Positions 45,908 to 55,020 are shown, numbered from the stretch's first letter. The stretch is DNA of 64,000 nucleotides from Leucobacter chromiireducens subsp. chromiireducens (GCF_016758255.1 NZ_QYAD01000004.1:310001-374000); one strand, 5' to 3'. Numbers and translations are program-made. The notes: generated by a model not told the origin, from the sequence alone.

Positions 45908-46845
45908 GCACGATCAGTCGAAGAACCGCGCTCATCAGCGCAGCGGGAGTGGCGAGCGGGCTCGCCCTCTCTCTGGCAGGCTGCACGGAGCGCCAGAGTG
46001 GGCCAGCGCTCGTCCTCGCAGCGGGCGAACCGGGCGGGGTGTACCTCAGCTTCGGGCGGCTGCTGAGCGCTGCGTTCGCGCGGGAAGGCCAGCGTGCTCT
46101 GCGGCTGCGAGAAACGCACGGCAGCGAGGAGAACACAACGCTCCTCGCTACGAACGAAGCGGATCTCGCGCTCGCACTCGCCGACTCCGCCGAGGTGCCC
46201 GGTCACGAGCTCGTCGCGCTCGGCCGCGTCTACCAGAACTATCTGCAGTGCGTCGTTCGAGCAGACTCGGCAATCACCAGGCTTGACGATCTGCGCGGCG
46301 CGCGCGTCTCCATCGGTGCCCGCGGCTCAGGCTGCGCCATCACGACCCGGCGACTCCTGGAGACACGGGGAATCGGCCAGAACGTCGCGGGGACGGAGCT
46401 GCGTGAGTTCCCAATCAGCGATGCGATCGACGAGCTTGCCGCGGGCCGGATCTCCGCCCTCTTCTGGTCGGGCGGCCTGCCGACCCCGCTCCTCACCGAG
46501 CTCGACGCGCGCATTCCGCTCACACTGCTCGATCTCGCGCACGCGCTGCCTGATCTTGCCGCGCGCTACCCCGAACGCTACCTCGCAACGCGCGTTCCGG
46601 CCGGGGTGTACCGAGGAAGCTTGCCCACGCCCACCATCGGAATCCCGAACTACCTCCTGGCGCAGCCGAGCCTTCCGGACGCAGCCGCTGCCTCACTGGT
46701 GGGTGTGCTCATCGATCACGCCCCTGAGCTCGTTCCGAGCGGCACCGTTGGCGTGCAGTTTCTCACGCCAGCAAGCCTCATCGACACCGGAGAGATGCGA
46801 CTTCACCCCGCCGCGGCAGCGGAATACCGGCGCCGCTACGGGTGA
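45904..46845 (+). CDS. TAXI-family solute-binding lipoprotein without transporter partners
   Basis: A 313-residue TAXI (TRAP-associated extracytoplasmic immunogenic) type receptor. The N-terminus is SRRTALISAAGVASGLALSLAGC with a twin-Arg pair and lipobox Cys27, so it is a membrane-anchored lipoprotein, maybe exported by Tat. The mature part has the TAXI starts LVLAAGEPGGVYLSFG, RETHGSEENTTLLATNEADLALALAD and LRGARVSIGARGSGCAITTRRLLE. No DctQ/DctM-like membrane genes follow. Coupled by a 4-bp overlap to the histidine kinase. The likely role is to catch a carboxylate (glutamate, ketoglutarate or similar) and present it to the kinase. That role is inferred. Confidence 0.9.
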   Translation: MSTISRRTALISAAGVASGLALSLAGCTERQSGPALVLAAGEPGGVYLSFGRLLSAAFAREGQRALRLRETHGSEENTTLLATNEADLALALADSAEVPGHELVALGRVYQNYLQCVVRADSAITRLDDLRGARVSIGARGSGCAITTRRLLETRGIGQNVAGTELREFPISDAIDELAAGRISALFWSGGLPTPLLTELDARIPLTLLDLAHALPDLAARYPERYLATRVPAGVYRGSLPTPTIGIPNYLLAQPSLPDAAAASLVGVLIDHAPELVPSGTVGVQFLTPASLIDTGEMRLHPAAAAEYRRRYG

Positions 46846-46861
46846 GCGGCGCCGGCAGACG

Positions 46862-48232
46862 CTATCGTGCGGTCTGCTTGAGCTCTTCGGCGACGAGAAA
46901 CGCGAGCTCGAGCGACTGCATGTGGTTCAGACGGGGATCGCAGAGCGACTCGTAGCGCGTCGCCAGGGTGGCCTCGTCGATGTTCTCAGAGCCGCCGAGG
47001 CACTCGGTCACGTCGTCACCCGTGAGCTCGATGTGGATGCCACCGGGAACGGTGCCCACCTCGCGGTGCGCCTCGAAGAAGCCGCGCAGCTCGTCCATCA
47101 CATCGTCAAAACGACGCGTCTTGTAGCCCGTCTCGGTGGTGATTCCGTTTCCGTGCATCGGATCGGTGACCCAGAGCGGGGTCGCTCCCGCGTCGCGCAC
47201 GCCGGCAAGCAAGCCGGGCAGCACGTCGCGAATCTTTCCGGCGCCCATCCGTGTGATGAAGGTCAAGCGGCCGGGCTCGCGTTCGGGATCGAGCTTGTCA
47301 ATGAGCCGCAGTGCGTCGTCCACGGTGGCCGTCGGGCCGAGCTTCACCCCGATCGGGTTCTTCACGTGCGAGAGAAACTCGACGTGTGCACCGTCGAGGT
47401 CGCGCGTGCGCTCGCCAATCCACAGCATGTGGCTCGAGGTGTCGTACAGCTCACCGGTGCGCGAGTCAACGCGCGTCAGCGGACGCTCGTAGTCGAGCAG
47501 CAGGGCCTCGTGACTGACGTAGAATTCGGTCTGCGTAAGCGCGGTGTGGTCGACGCCGCACGCGTCCATGAACTTCAGTGCACGGTCGATCTCTGCTGCC
47601 AGCGACTCGTAGCGCTGATTTGCGGGGTTCGACACGAAGCCCTTGTTCCACTCGTGCACCTGGCGCAGATCGGCAAAGCCGCCCTGCGTGAACGCGCGGA
47701 TGAGGTTCAGGGTGGATGCGGAGACGTGGTAGCCCCGCACTAGGCGCTCGGGGTCCGCGGTGCGCGACTCGAGCGTAAAGTCGTAGCCGTTCACAATGTC
47801 CCCGCGGTACGCGGGCAGCGTGACGCCCTCTCGTGTCTCGGTGTCACTCGAGCGGGGCTTCGCGAACTGGCCGGCCATGCGGCCCACCTTGATGACGGGC
47901 ATCGAAGCGCCGTAGGTGAGCACGACGGCCATCTGCAGCAGCGTCTTCACGCGATCGCGGATCTTGTCGGCGGTCGCGGCCTCGAAGGTCTCGGCGCAGT
48001 CGCCGCCCTGCAGCAGGAAAGCTTCCCCGCGCGCGGCGGCGGCAAGGCGCGTCTTCAACTGATCCGCCTCCCCCGCAAACACGAGCGGCGGCTGCGTGGC
48101 GAGGTTTGCAGAGGCCCGCTCCGCGGCATCGGGATCCGGCCAGACCGGCTGCTGCTTCGCCTCGAGCGCGCGATAGGCGTCCAGCCCAGCAAACGCTCGC
48201 GATTCTGCAGTCTCGATGGTCTGGCGTGTCAT
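46862..48232 (-). CDS. aroG: 3-deoxy-7-phosphoheptulonate synthase, class II
   Basis: The enzyme condenses phosphoenolpyruvate and erythrose 4-phosphate, the first step to aromatic amino acids. The 456-residue class II (plant-type) protein has the FLLQGGDCAETF motif near residue 65, KVGRMAGQFAKPRSS, the NPIGVKLGPT segment, and VTDPMHGNGITTETG near the C-terminus with metal ligands. The ATG at 48232 has an AAGGGATCG site. A 7-bp hairpin sits at the presumed 5' end of its mRNA. It ends 16 bp from the TAXI gene (convergent). In mycobacteria the same gene follows pknL closely. Confidence 0.97.
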   Translation of the reverse strand: MTRQTIETAESRAFAGLDAYRALEAKQQPVWPDPDAAERASANLATQPPLVFAGEADQLKTRLAAAARGEAFLLQGGDCAETFEAATADKIRDRVKTLLQMAVVLTYGASMPVIKVGRMAGQFAKPRSSDTETREGVTLPAYRGDIVNGYDFTLESRTADPERLVRGYHVSASTLNLIRAFTQGGFADLRQVHEWNKGFVSNPANQRYESLAAEIDRALKFMDACGVDHTALTQTEFYVSHEALLLDYERPLTRVDSRTGELYDTSSHMLWIGERTRDLDGAHVEFLSHVKNPIGVKLGPTATVDDALRLIDKLDPEREPGRLTFITRMGAGKIRDVLPGLLAGVRDAGATPLWVTDPMHGNGITTETGYKTRRFDDVMDELRGFFEAHREVGTVPGGIHIELTGDDVTECLGGSENIDEATLATRYESLCDPRLNHMQSLELAFLVAEELKQTAR

Positions 48233-48271
48233 CTTCGATCCCTTGTGTTGTTGGGGTGGGTTCAGCCTCAA

Positions 48272-48301
48272 GTGTGGCGGGTGCCACACCGCCCCAGCCT
48301 A
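48272..48301 (-). promoter_or_regulatory. aroG promoter -10 with 5'-terminal hairpin
   Basis: TAGGCT (48301-48296 on the minus strand) is a likely -10. Transcription should begin near 48289, exactly at the start of a hairpin GTGTGGC-ACCC-GCCACAC (48289-48272). This is either an operator over the start site or a structure at the mRNA 5' end. No leader peptide rich in Trp, Phe or Tyr is seen before the ATG. Confidence 0.5.
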
Positions 48302-48392
48302 CTACTGACCGGCCACGAGAACGGGCCGTCACGCGCAGGGCGAACGCTGCCTCAGACGGGGAACGAGAAGCTGCCCCGATCCCGATCGCGGG

Positions 48393-49103
48393 TTACGCCG
48401 TTGCGCGTGCGCGCACGCTCGACGCGTACACGTCCACGTACTCCTGGCCGCTGAGCTTCTGGATCTCGAGCATGATCTCGTCGGTCACGCTGCGGAGCAC
48501 GAAACGGTCGGCACTCATGCCTGCGAACCGGGTGAAGTCGAGCGGCTTGCCGATGACCGTGCCGATGCGGCGGATCTTCGGCACCTTCGCCCCGATCGGC
48601 ATCGCTTTCTCCGTGTCGATCATGACGATCGGCACCACGGTTGCACCCGACTCGAGCACGAGCCGCGCAACACCCGTGCGGCCCCGGTAGAGCCGCGCGT
48701 CGGGACTGCGGGTGCCCTCGGGGTAGATGCCGAGCACCTCACCGCGGTCGAGCACGCTGAGTCCGGTGTTCAGCGAAGCCTCCGAAGCCTTGCCACCCGA
48801 GCGGTCGATGGGCAGCTGCCCCACCGCGGTCATGAAGGTCTTGACGAGCCAGCCCTTCAGGCCCTTCCCGGTGAAGTAGTCGCTTTTCGCGAGGAAATAG
48901 ACCCGACGGTCGATCATGAGAGGCATGAAGAAGGAATCGATCACAGAAAGGTGATTTCCCACAATAATCACGGGCCCGGTCTCCGGAATGTTCTCGGCAC
49001 CCTCCACCCACGGGCGGTAGAGCGTTTTCAAGAACGGCCCGATGATCAGGTGTTTAAAGAACCAGTAGAGCACAGTCGGTGATTTCCTCTCGACGGAGTC
49101 CAC
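48393..49103 (-). CDS. plsC: 1-acyl-sn-glycerol-3-phosphate acyltransferase (PlsC-like)
   Basis: PlsC-type enzymes acylate lysophosphatidate to phosphatidate at the inner membrane face. The 236-residue protein has the acyltransferase box NHLSVIDSFFMPL (His and Asp of HX4D), RVYFLAKSDYF, and the GEVLGIYPEGTRSPD block, then PIVMIDTEKAMP. The N-terminus has a hydrophobic segment LYWFFKHLIIGPFL. The start is uncertain: GTG at 49103 is preferred (TAAGG just before it); the frame is open to 49178. It is divergent from the fatty acyl-CoA ligase, and both act in phospholipid synthesis. Confidence 0.92.
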   Translation of the reverse strand: MDSVERKSPTVLYWFFKHLIIGPFLKTLYRPWVEGAENIPETGPVIIVGNHLSVIDSFFMPLMIDRRVYFLAKSDYFTGKGLKGWLVKTFMTAVGQLPIDRSGGKASEASLNTGLSVLDRGEVLGIYPEGTRSPDARLYRGRTGVARLVLESGATVVPIVMIDTEKAMPIGAKVPKIRRIGTVIGKPLDFTRFAGMSADRFVLRSVTDEIMLEIQKLSGQEYVDVYASSVRARATA

Positions 49104-49213
49104 CTTAGCTGACCCAGGGGCCGTGAAGCAGTATGCGTATAGGCTGATGTGATGAAGCTGCGGCGAACTGCCGCACACCGTGAAGGCCTGTACTAGGTAT
49201 CAAGGGAGCTGCC

Positions 49214-51040
49214 GTGAAACAGACTGAAACGCCTATCCTGATCCCCTCGATTCCCGAGGACAACATCTCGGATTTGCTGGAACAACGCGTGATCGCCACG
49301 CCCGAACGCATCATTTTTGCCGTTCCCGAAGGCGGAGCGTGGCGCGACATCACCGCCACGGAGTTCCGCGCACAGGTCGTGGCGCTCGCCAAGGGGCTTG
49401 CCGCATCGGGCATCGAGCCCGGTGATCGCGTCGCACTGATCTGCAAGACGAGCTACCCGTGGACGCTCATCGACTTCGCGCTGCACTACGCTGGCGCGGT
49501 GATGGTCCCGGTCTACGAGACCTCCTCGCCGCTGCAGATCCACTGGATTCTCGAAGACTCGGGCGCACGCGCCATCATCACCGAGACCGCGGAGCACGCG
49601 TCGCGCGTCGCTGAGGTGCGCAGCGACCTCCCCGCGCTGACGCTCGATTGGCGCTTGGACGAGGGCGCACTCGACGCGCTTGTCGCCGCGGGCGCAGACA
49701 TCAGCGACGACGAGATCGAGCGCCGCCGCAACATCGCGGTGGGCAGCGACATGGCCACGTTGATCTACACTTCGGGGTCCACCGGCCGACCGCGTGGCTG
49801 CGTACTGACGCACTCGAACTTCGTTGACCTCGCCCGAAACGCCGGTGCCGCGCTCGACGATGTCGTGCAGCCCGGCGCGTCGACGCTACTGTTCGTCACG
49901 CTCGCGCACGTTTTCGCTCGGTTCATCTCCGTTCTCGCCGTGCACGCGGGTGTGCGGGTGGGGCACGAGCCGGACACATCGCAACTGCTGCCGGCGCTCG
50001 GCTCGTTCAAGCCGACATTCCTCCTGGCCGTCCCTCGCGTATTCGAGAAGGTGTACAACTCCGCGGAGCAGAGCACTGAGGCCGAGGGGAAGGGCAAAAT
50101 CTTCCGCACCGCGGCAAAGGTCGGTGTCGAACACTCTGAGGCGCTCGACGCGGGGCACGTCCCCTTCATGCTGGGCCTCAAGTTCAAGCTGTTCGACAAG
50201 CTCGTCTTCGCCAAGCTGCGCGCCAAGCTCGGCGGCAACGTGAAGTATGCCGTCTCTGGCTCCGCGCCGCTCAGCCACTACCTTGGCCACTTCTACCGCA
50301 GCCTTGGCGTGAAGATCCTCGAGGGCTACGGCCTCACCGAGACCACCGCGCCGGTCTCGGTGAACCTGCCGGACAAGTTCAAGATCGGCACGGTCGGCCC
50401 CGCGCTTCCCGGCCACACCATCCGAATCGCCGACGATGGCGAGGTCGAGATCAAGGGCATCGACGTCTTCAAGGAGTACTGGAACAACCCCTCCGCGACG
50501 CGCGACGCGTTCACGGAGGACGGGTTCTTCCGCACCGGTGACCTCGGCTCGCTTGACGAGGACGGCTACCTCACCATCACCGGCCGCAAGAAGGAGATCA
50601 TCGTAACGGCGGGCGGCAAGAACGTCGCTCCCGCGGCGCTCGAGGATCCAATCCGCGCGAACACGATCATCAGCCAGGTCGTTGTGGTCGGCGACCAGAA
50701 GCCGTTCATCTCGGCCCTCGTGACGCTCGACATGGAGATGCTCCCCGCCTGGCTCAACAACCAGGGCGAGGACCCGACGATGACGCGCCTCGAGGCGGCA
50801 CGTCACCCGAAAGTGCTGGCCGAGGTGCAGAGCGCCATCGATGAGGGCAACAAGTATGTCTCCCGCGCCGAGTCGATCCGCAAGTTCGTGATCCTTCCGA
50901 CCGAGTTCATCGAGGCAAATGGCCACCTCACGCCGAAGATGAGCATTCGCCGTGATGCGATCCTTCGCGACTTCGCGGGTGAGATCTCGAAGATCTACGG
51001 CGACAACCCGCAGACCGCGGCGGTCGAGACGAGGCCGTAG
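49214..51040 (+). CDS. fadD: Long-chain fatty acid-CoA ligase
   Basis: This AMP-forming ligase activates long-chain fatty acids to acyl-CoA. In 608 residues it has the P-loop LIYTSGSTGRPRGC, the GYGLTETTAPV motif, TGDLGSLDEDGYLTITGRKKEII and the C-terminal catalytic Lys region (GHLTPKMSIRRD). It resembles FadD15-type enzymes. The GTG at 49214 has an AAGGGAG site. It lies divergent from plsC, as in other actinobacteria, and is separated from def by a strong two-way terminator. Confidence 0.95.
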   Translation: MKQTETPILIPSIPEDNISDLLEQRVIATPERIIFAVPEGGAWRDITATEFRAQVVALAKGLAASGIEPGDRVALICKTSYPWTLIDFALHYAGAVMVPVYETSSPLQIHWILEDSGARAIITETAEHASRVAEVRSDLPALTLDWRLDEGALDALVAAGADISDDEIERRRNIAVGSDMATLIYTSGSTGRPRGCVLTHSNFVDLARNAGAALDDVVQPGASTLLFVTLAHVFARFISVLAVHAGVRVGHEPDTSQLLPALGSFKPTFLLAVPRVFEKVYNSAEQSTEAEGKGKIFRTAAKVGVEHSEALDAGHVPFMLGLKFKLFDKLVFAKLRAKLGGNVKYAVSGSAPLSHYLGHFYRSLGVKILEGYGLTETTAPVSVNLPDKFKIGTVGPALPGHTIRIADDGEVEIKGIDVFKEYWNNPSATRDAFTEDGFFRTGDLGSLDEDGYLTITGRKKEIIVTAGGKNVAPAALEDPIRANTIISQVVVVGDQKPFISALVTLDMEMLPAWLNNQGEDPTMTRLEAARHPKVLAEVQSAIDEGNKYVSRAESIRKFVILPTEFIEANGHLTPKMSIRRDAILRDFAGEISKIYGDNPQTAAVETRP

Positions 51041-51060
51041 TACCGCGCGCTACTGCACAC

Positions 51061-51105
51061 ACGACCGTGGGCCGGGGAGATTGATTCTCCCCGGCCCACG
51101 GTCGT
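51061..51105. terminator. Two-way terminator between fadD and def
   Basis: A perfect 20-bp stem (51061-51080 with 51086-51105) with a TTGAT loop stands between the convergent fadD and def genes. On the plus strand TTTCGG follows. Confidence 0.9.
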
Positions 51106-51119
51106 TTCGGATTGGCGCG

Positions 51120-51611
51120 TTAGAACCAGCTGGACGTGCGGATCTGCCGCATCGCCTCGCCACGCGCCTCTCGGTCGAGTCGCTGGATGTAGAGCTTGCC
51201 GTCCAGGTGATCGCACTCGTGCTGGAGTGCCTGCGCGAGCAGCCCCTCCCCCGAAATGACGATTTCATTGCCGTCGAGGTCGATCCCGCGCACGGTTGCC
51301 TTCGGGTAGCGCATGACCTCAAACCAGAGATCCGGCACCGAGAGGCACCCCTCGCCGGTTGGCACGGGGTCCCCTTCGAGCGCCACGATCTCCGGGTTCA
51401 AGATGTAGCTGATCTCGCCATCGATGTGCAGCGAGAACGCGCGCTGCTGGTGCCCGATCTGTGTCGAGGCCAGCCCGGCCCGCCCGTCGAAGGCGACCGT
51501 GTCCAGAAGATCCTGGACGAGGGCGCGTACGCCCTCGTCCACCTCCTCGATGGGGTCACAAACCGTGCGAAGGACCGGGTCGCCGAAGAGGCGAATATCT
51601 CGAACTGCCAC
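51120..51611 (-). CDS. def: Peptide deformylase
   Basis: Def removes the formyl group from the first methionine of new proteins. The three metal-site motifs are GLASTQIG (usual GxGxAAPQIG, here with S and T changes), EGCLSVPD with the metal Cys, and HECDHLDG. Length 163 is normal. The GTG at 51611 has TAAGAT exactly 7 bases upstream. That hexamer overlaps the stop codon of pyc, so def may have its own leaderless promoter inside the end of the pyc gene. It follows pyc by 10 bp. Confidence 0.96.
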   Translation of the reverse strand: MAVRDIRLFGDPVLRTVCDPIEEVDEGVRALVQDLLDTVAFDGRAGLASTQIGHQQRAFSLHIDGEISYILNPEIVALEGDPVPTGEGCLSVPDLWFEVMRYPKATVRGIDLDGNEIVISGEGLLAQALQHECDHLDGKLYIQRLDREARGEAMRQIRTSSWF

Positions 51612-51618
51612 GCTCGGT

Positions 51619-51624
51619 ATCTTA
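51619..51624 (-). promoter_or_regulatory. Candidate -10 of leaderless def mRNA overlapping the pyc stop
   Basis: TAAGAT on the minus strand ends 7 bases before the def GTG; its first three bases are the TAA stop of pyc. Confidence 0.5.
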
Positions 51625-54600
51625 GGCGATCACGACGATGAGGTCGCCCGACTCGAGCGCCCGGGTGCCCGCGAACACCACACGTTCAACCACGCCGGAG
51701 ACCGGGGCGGTGATGGCCGCCTCCATCTTCATCGCCTCAATCGTGGCGACGGGCTGACCGGCTTCCACCTGATCGCCCACGGCGACCTTCACCGTGACCG
51801 TGCCCGAGAACGGCGCCGCGACCTGCCCGGCAACCGTGCGGTCGGCCTTCTCGGCCACCGGGGCGGAAACGGCCACGCTCTCATCCTTCACGAAGACCTG
51901 GCGCAGCTGACCGTTGACGCGCACCATCACGGTGCGCACTCCTTTGTCGTCCGCCTCGCCGATCGCCTCGAGCCCCACGTACAGTCGGACGCCCTTCGCG
52001 AGATCGATGGCGTGCTCAGCTCCCGGCACGAGTCCGTACAGGTAGTCGGGAGTATCGAGCACCGAGAGGTCACCGAACTGCGTGCGGTCGCGCTCGTACT
52101 GCTGCGTCGGCTGCGGGAAGAGCAGGCGGTTCAGCGTCTCGCGGCGGGTCGTTCCCGGCGTTTCCAGAAGTGCTGCGTCTTCGTTGCTCACGGGTGTCAC
52201 CTCAGTGTCGACCGTGCGGCCCGCAAGCACCTTCGTGCGGAACGGCTCGGGCCACCCGCCGGGAATCTCACCGAGCTCGCCCGCGAGGAAGCCGACCACG
52301 GAGTCGGGCACATCGTACTGCCCGGGGTTCGCCTCGAAGTCAGCGGGATCTGCGTCGACGGCCGCAAGATGGAGCGCGAGGTCGCCCACCACCTTCGACG
52401 AGGGCGTCACCTTCGGGATCCGGCCGAGAATCCGGTCTGCCGCAGCGTACATATCCTCGATCTTCTCGAAGTCGTCCGCGAGGCCGAGCGCGATGGCCTG
52501 CTGCCGGAGGTTTGACAGCTGTCCACCCGGAATCTCGTGAGTGTAGACGCGCCCCGTCGGGGACGGCAGGCCCGATTCGAAGGGGCGGTAGAGCGAGCGC
52601 ACCGCGTCCCAGTACGGCTCGAGGGCGAAGACCGCGTCGGGATCCAGCCCGGTGTCGCGCTCCGTGTTCGCAAGGCCAGCGACCAGCGCCGAGAGCGACG
52701 GCTGGCTCGTCGTGCCAGACATGGGCGCGGATGCAACATCCACCGCGTCGACGCCGGCCTGTGATGCCGCGAGCAGCGTGGCGAGCTGGCCGCCCGGAGT
52801 GTCGTGCGTGTGCAGATGGACGGGCAGGTCGAAGCGCTCGCGCAGAGCGGCGACGAGCTTCGCCGCGGCCGCCGGGCGGAGCAGGCCCGCCATGTCCTTG
52901 ATGGCGAGCACGTGCGCGCCCGCGTCGACGATCTGCTCGGCGAGGCCGAGGTAGTAGTCGAGCGTGTACTTGTCCTCTGCCGGGTCAAGCAGGTTGCCGG
53001 TGTAGGCCATCGCGACCTCAGCGACGGTGGTGCCCGTCTCACGCACCGCGTCGATCGCGACGCGCATCTGGTTCACATCATTCAGCGCGTCAAAGATCCG
53101 GAACACATCGACGCCGGTTGCCGCGGCCTCACTCACGAATGCGCGGGCCACGTTCTCGGGGTACGGGGTGTAGCCAACCGTGTTCTGTCCGCGAAGCAGC
53201 ATCTGGATCGGCACATCGCCAAGCGACTCGCGCAGGGCCGCAAGCCGCTCCCACGGATCCTCACCGAGGAAGCGGAGCGCCACATCGTAGGTCGCACCAC
53301 CCCAGGCCTCGACCGACCATAGCTGCGGCGTCATCCGCGCAACGTACGGGGCGATGCGCGTCAGATCCTTCGTGCGCACGCGGGTGGCCAGCAGCGACTG
53401 GTGTGCGTCGCGGAACGTCGTCTCCGTCACCGCGAGCGCGGTCTGCTCACGCAGGCTACGCGCGTAACGCTCGGGCCCCAGCTCGAGAAGACGCGAGCGC
53501 AAACCCGCGGGCGCGGGCTGCGACAGGTCGAGCGCGGGAAGCTTCGTGGCCGGGTTGACCTGGCCGGGGCGCTGACCGTTGGGCTGGTTCACCGTCACGT
53601 TGGCGACGTGCTGCAGCAGGCGTGTGGCGCGGTCCTTCGGCTTGTTCATCACGAGGAGTTCGGGGCGCTCCTCAATGAACGAGGTCGCGACGTCACCGGC
53701 CTGGAAATCGGGATCGGCGAGCACTGCCTGCAGGAAGGGGATGTTCGTGGCGACACCCCGGATGCGAAACTCGGCGAGCGCCCGGCGTGCGCGCACCACG
53801 GCATCCTCGAACGTCCGACCACGGCAGGTGAGCTTTGCGAGCATCGAGTCGAAGTGCGGGCTGATCTGAGCGCCCGCGTTGATCGTGCCGCCGTCGAGCC
53901 GAACGCCGCCGCCGCCCGGCGAGCGGTACGCCGTGATGCGGCCGAGGTCTGGGCGGAAGCCGTTTGCCGGATCCTCGGTGGTGATGCGGCACTGCAGCGC
54001 CGCGCCACGCAGCTGGATTCGGTCCTGCGTGAGCTCGAGTTCCTCAAGGGTTGCACCGGCCGCAATGCGCATCTGCGCGCGCACCAGATCCACGTCGGTC
54101 ACTTCCTCCGTGACCGTGTGCTCCACCTGAATACGGGGGTTCATCTCGATAAACACGTGCTCGCCAGCGCGCTCCCCCTCGGTGTCGAGCAGAAACTCGA
54201 CGGTGCCAGCGTTCTCGTAGCCGATCGACTGCGCGAACGCGATCGCGTCGCGCGTCAGCTCAGCTCGCTTCTCCTCCGTGATGTTCGGGGCCGGCGCAAT
54301 CTCCACGACCTTCTGGTGGCGGCGCTGCACGGAGCAGTCGCGCTCAAACAGGTGCACCGCCGCACCCGTGGCGTCGGCAAGCACCTGCACCTCGATGTGG
54401 CGCGGCCGCAGCACGGCCTGCTCAATAAACATCGTCGCGTCGCCAAACGCCGACTCTGCCTCGCGCATCGCAGACTCGAGCGCGTCCCGCAGGTCTTCGG
54501 CCCGCTCGACGCGACGCATGCCACGCCCTCCTCCTCCGGCAACCGCCTTGGCGAACACCGGGAATCCGATCTCGCGCGCGCCTGCGATGAGCGCGTCGAT

Positions 54601-55020
54601 GTCCTGCGACGGCGGCGTGGAGCGCAGCACGGGAACGCCAGCGGCGATCGCGTGCTCCTTCGCGGCTACCTTGTTGCCCGCCATCTCCAGCGCGCTCCGG
54701 CCGGGCCCAATGAAGCGAATGCCCGCTGCCTCGGCCGCTGCGGCGAGCTCGGGGTTCTCCGAGAGGAAGCCGTAGCCCGGGTAAATCGCGTCTGCGCCCG
54801 ACTCAAGCGCCACACGCACGATCTCCGCCACGTCGAGGTACGCGCGCACCGGGTGGCCGACCTGACCAATGAGGTACGCCTCGTCGGCCTTCAACCGGTG
54901 CAACGAGTTGCGATCCTCGTATGGGAAGACCGCAACCGTCGACGCGCCCAACTCGTGCGCGGCACGGAATGCGCGGATCGCAATCTCACCGCGGTTGGCA
55001 ACCAGAACTTTCCTAAACAT
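51622..55020 (-). CDS. pyc: Pyruvate carboxylase
   Basis: This biotin enzyme makes oxaloacetate from pyruvate and bicarbonate to refill the TCA cycle. The 1132-residue protein holds all parts: biotin carboxylase (FRKVLVANRGEIAIRAFRAA; ATP-grasp loop KAVAGGGGRGMRRV; EMNPRIQVEHTVTEE), carboxyltransferase (about 530-830, with RFLGEDPWERL and HTHDTPGGQLATLLA), and biotinyl domain with biotin-Lys1098 in EAMKME. The ATG at 55020 has a GAGAGG site; the frame stays open to 55248, but that region is non-coding. Together with malate synthase in this window it serves C4 acid supply. Confidence 0.97.
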   Translation of the reverse strand: MFRKVLVANRGEIAIRAFRAAHELGASTVAVFPYEDRNSLHRLKADEAYLIGQVGHPVRAYLDVAEIVRVALESGADAIYPGYGFLSENPELAAAAEAAGIRFIGPGRSALEMAGNKVAAKEHAIAAGVPVLRSTPPSQDIDALIAGAREIGFPVFAKAVAGGGGRGMRRVERAEDLRDALESAMREAESAFGDATMFIEQAVLRPRHIEVQVLADATGAAVHLFERDCSVQRRHQKVVEIAPAPNITEEKRAELTRDAIAFAQSIGYENAGTVEFLLDTEGERAGEHVFIEMNPRIQVEHTVTEEVTDVDLVRAQMRIAAGATLEELELTQDRIQLRGAALQCRITTEDPANGFRPDLGRITAYRSPGGGGVRLDGGTINAGAQISPHFDSMLAKLTCRGRTFEDAVVRARRALAEFRIRGVATNIPFLQAVLADPDFQAGDVATSFIEERPELLVMNKPKDRATRLLQHVANVTVNQPNGQRPGQVNPATKLPALDLSQPAPAGLRSRLLELGPERYARSLREQTALAVTETTFRDAHQSLLATRVRTKDLTRIAPYVARMTPQLWSVEAWGGATYDVALRFLGEDPWERLAALRESLGDVPIQMLLRGQNTVGYTPYPENVARAFVSEAAATGVDVFRIFDALNDVNQMRVAIDAVRETGTTVAEVAMAYTGNLLDPAEDKYTLDYYLGLAEQIVDAGAHVLAIKDMAGLLRPAAAAKLVAALRERFDLPVHLHTHDTPGGQLATLLAASQAGVDAVDVASAPMSGTTSQPSLSALVAGLANTERDTGLDPDAVFALEPYWDAVRSLYRPFESGLPSPTGRVYTHEIPGGQLSNLRQQAIALGLADDFEKIEDMYAAADRILGRIPKVTPSSKVVGDLALHLAAVDADPADFEANPGQYDVPDSVVGFLAGELGEIPGGWPEPFRTKVLAGRTVDTEVTPVSNEDAALLETPGTTRRETLNRLLFPQPTQQYERDRTQFGDLSVLDTPDYLYGLVPGAEHAIDLAKGVRLYVGLEAIGEADDKGVRTVMVRVNGQLRQVFVKDESVAVSAPVAEKADRTVAGQVAAPFSGTVTVKVAVGDQVEAGQPVATIEAMKMEAAITAPVSGVVERVVFAGTRALESGDLIVVIA

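Noticed and set aside
48233-48300. Leader peptide attenuator for aroG
   Set aside because: No short frame rich in Trp, Phe or Tyr lies between the presumed start of transcription and the ATG.
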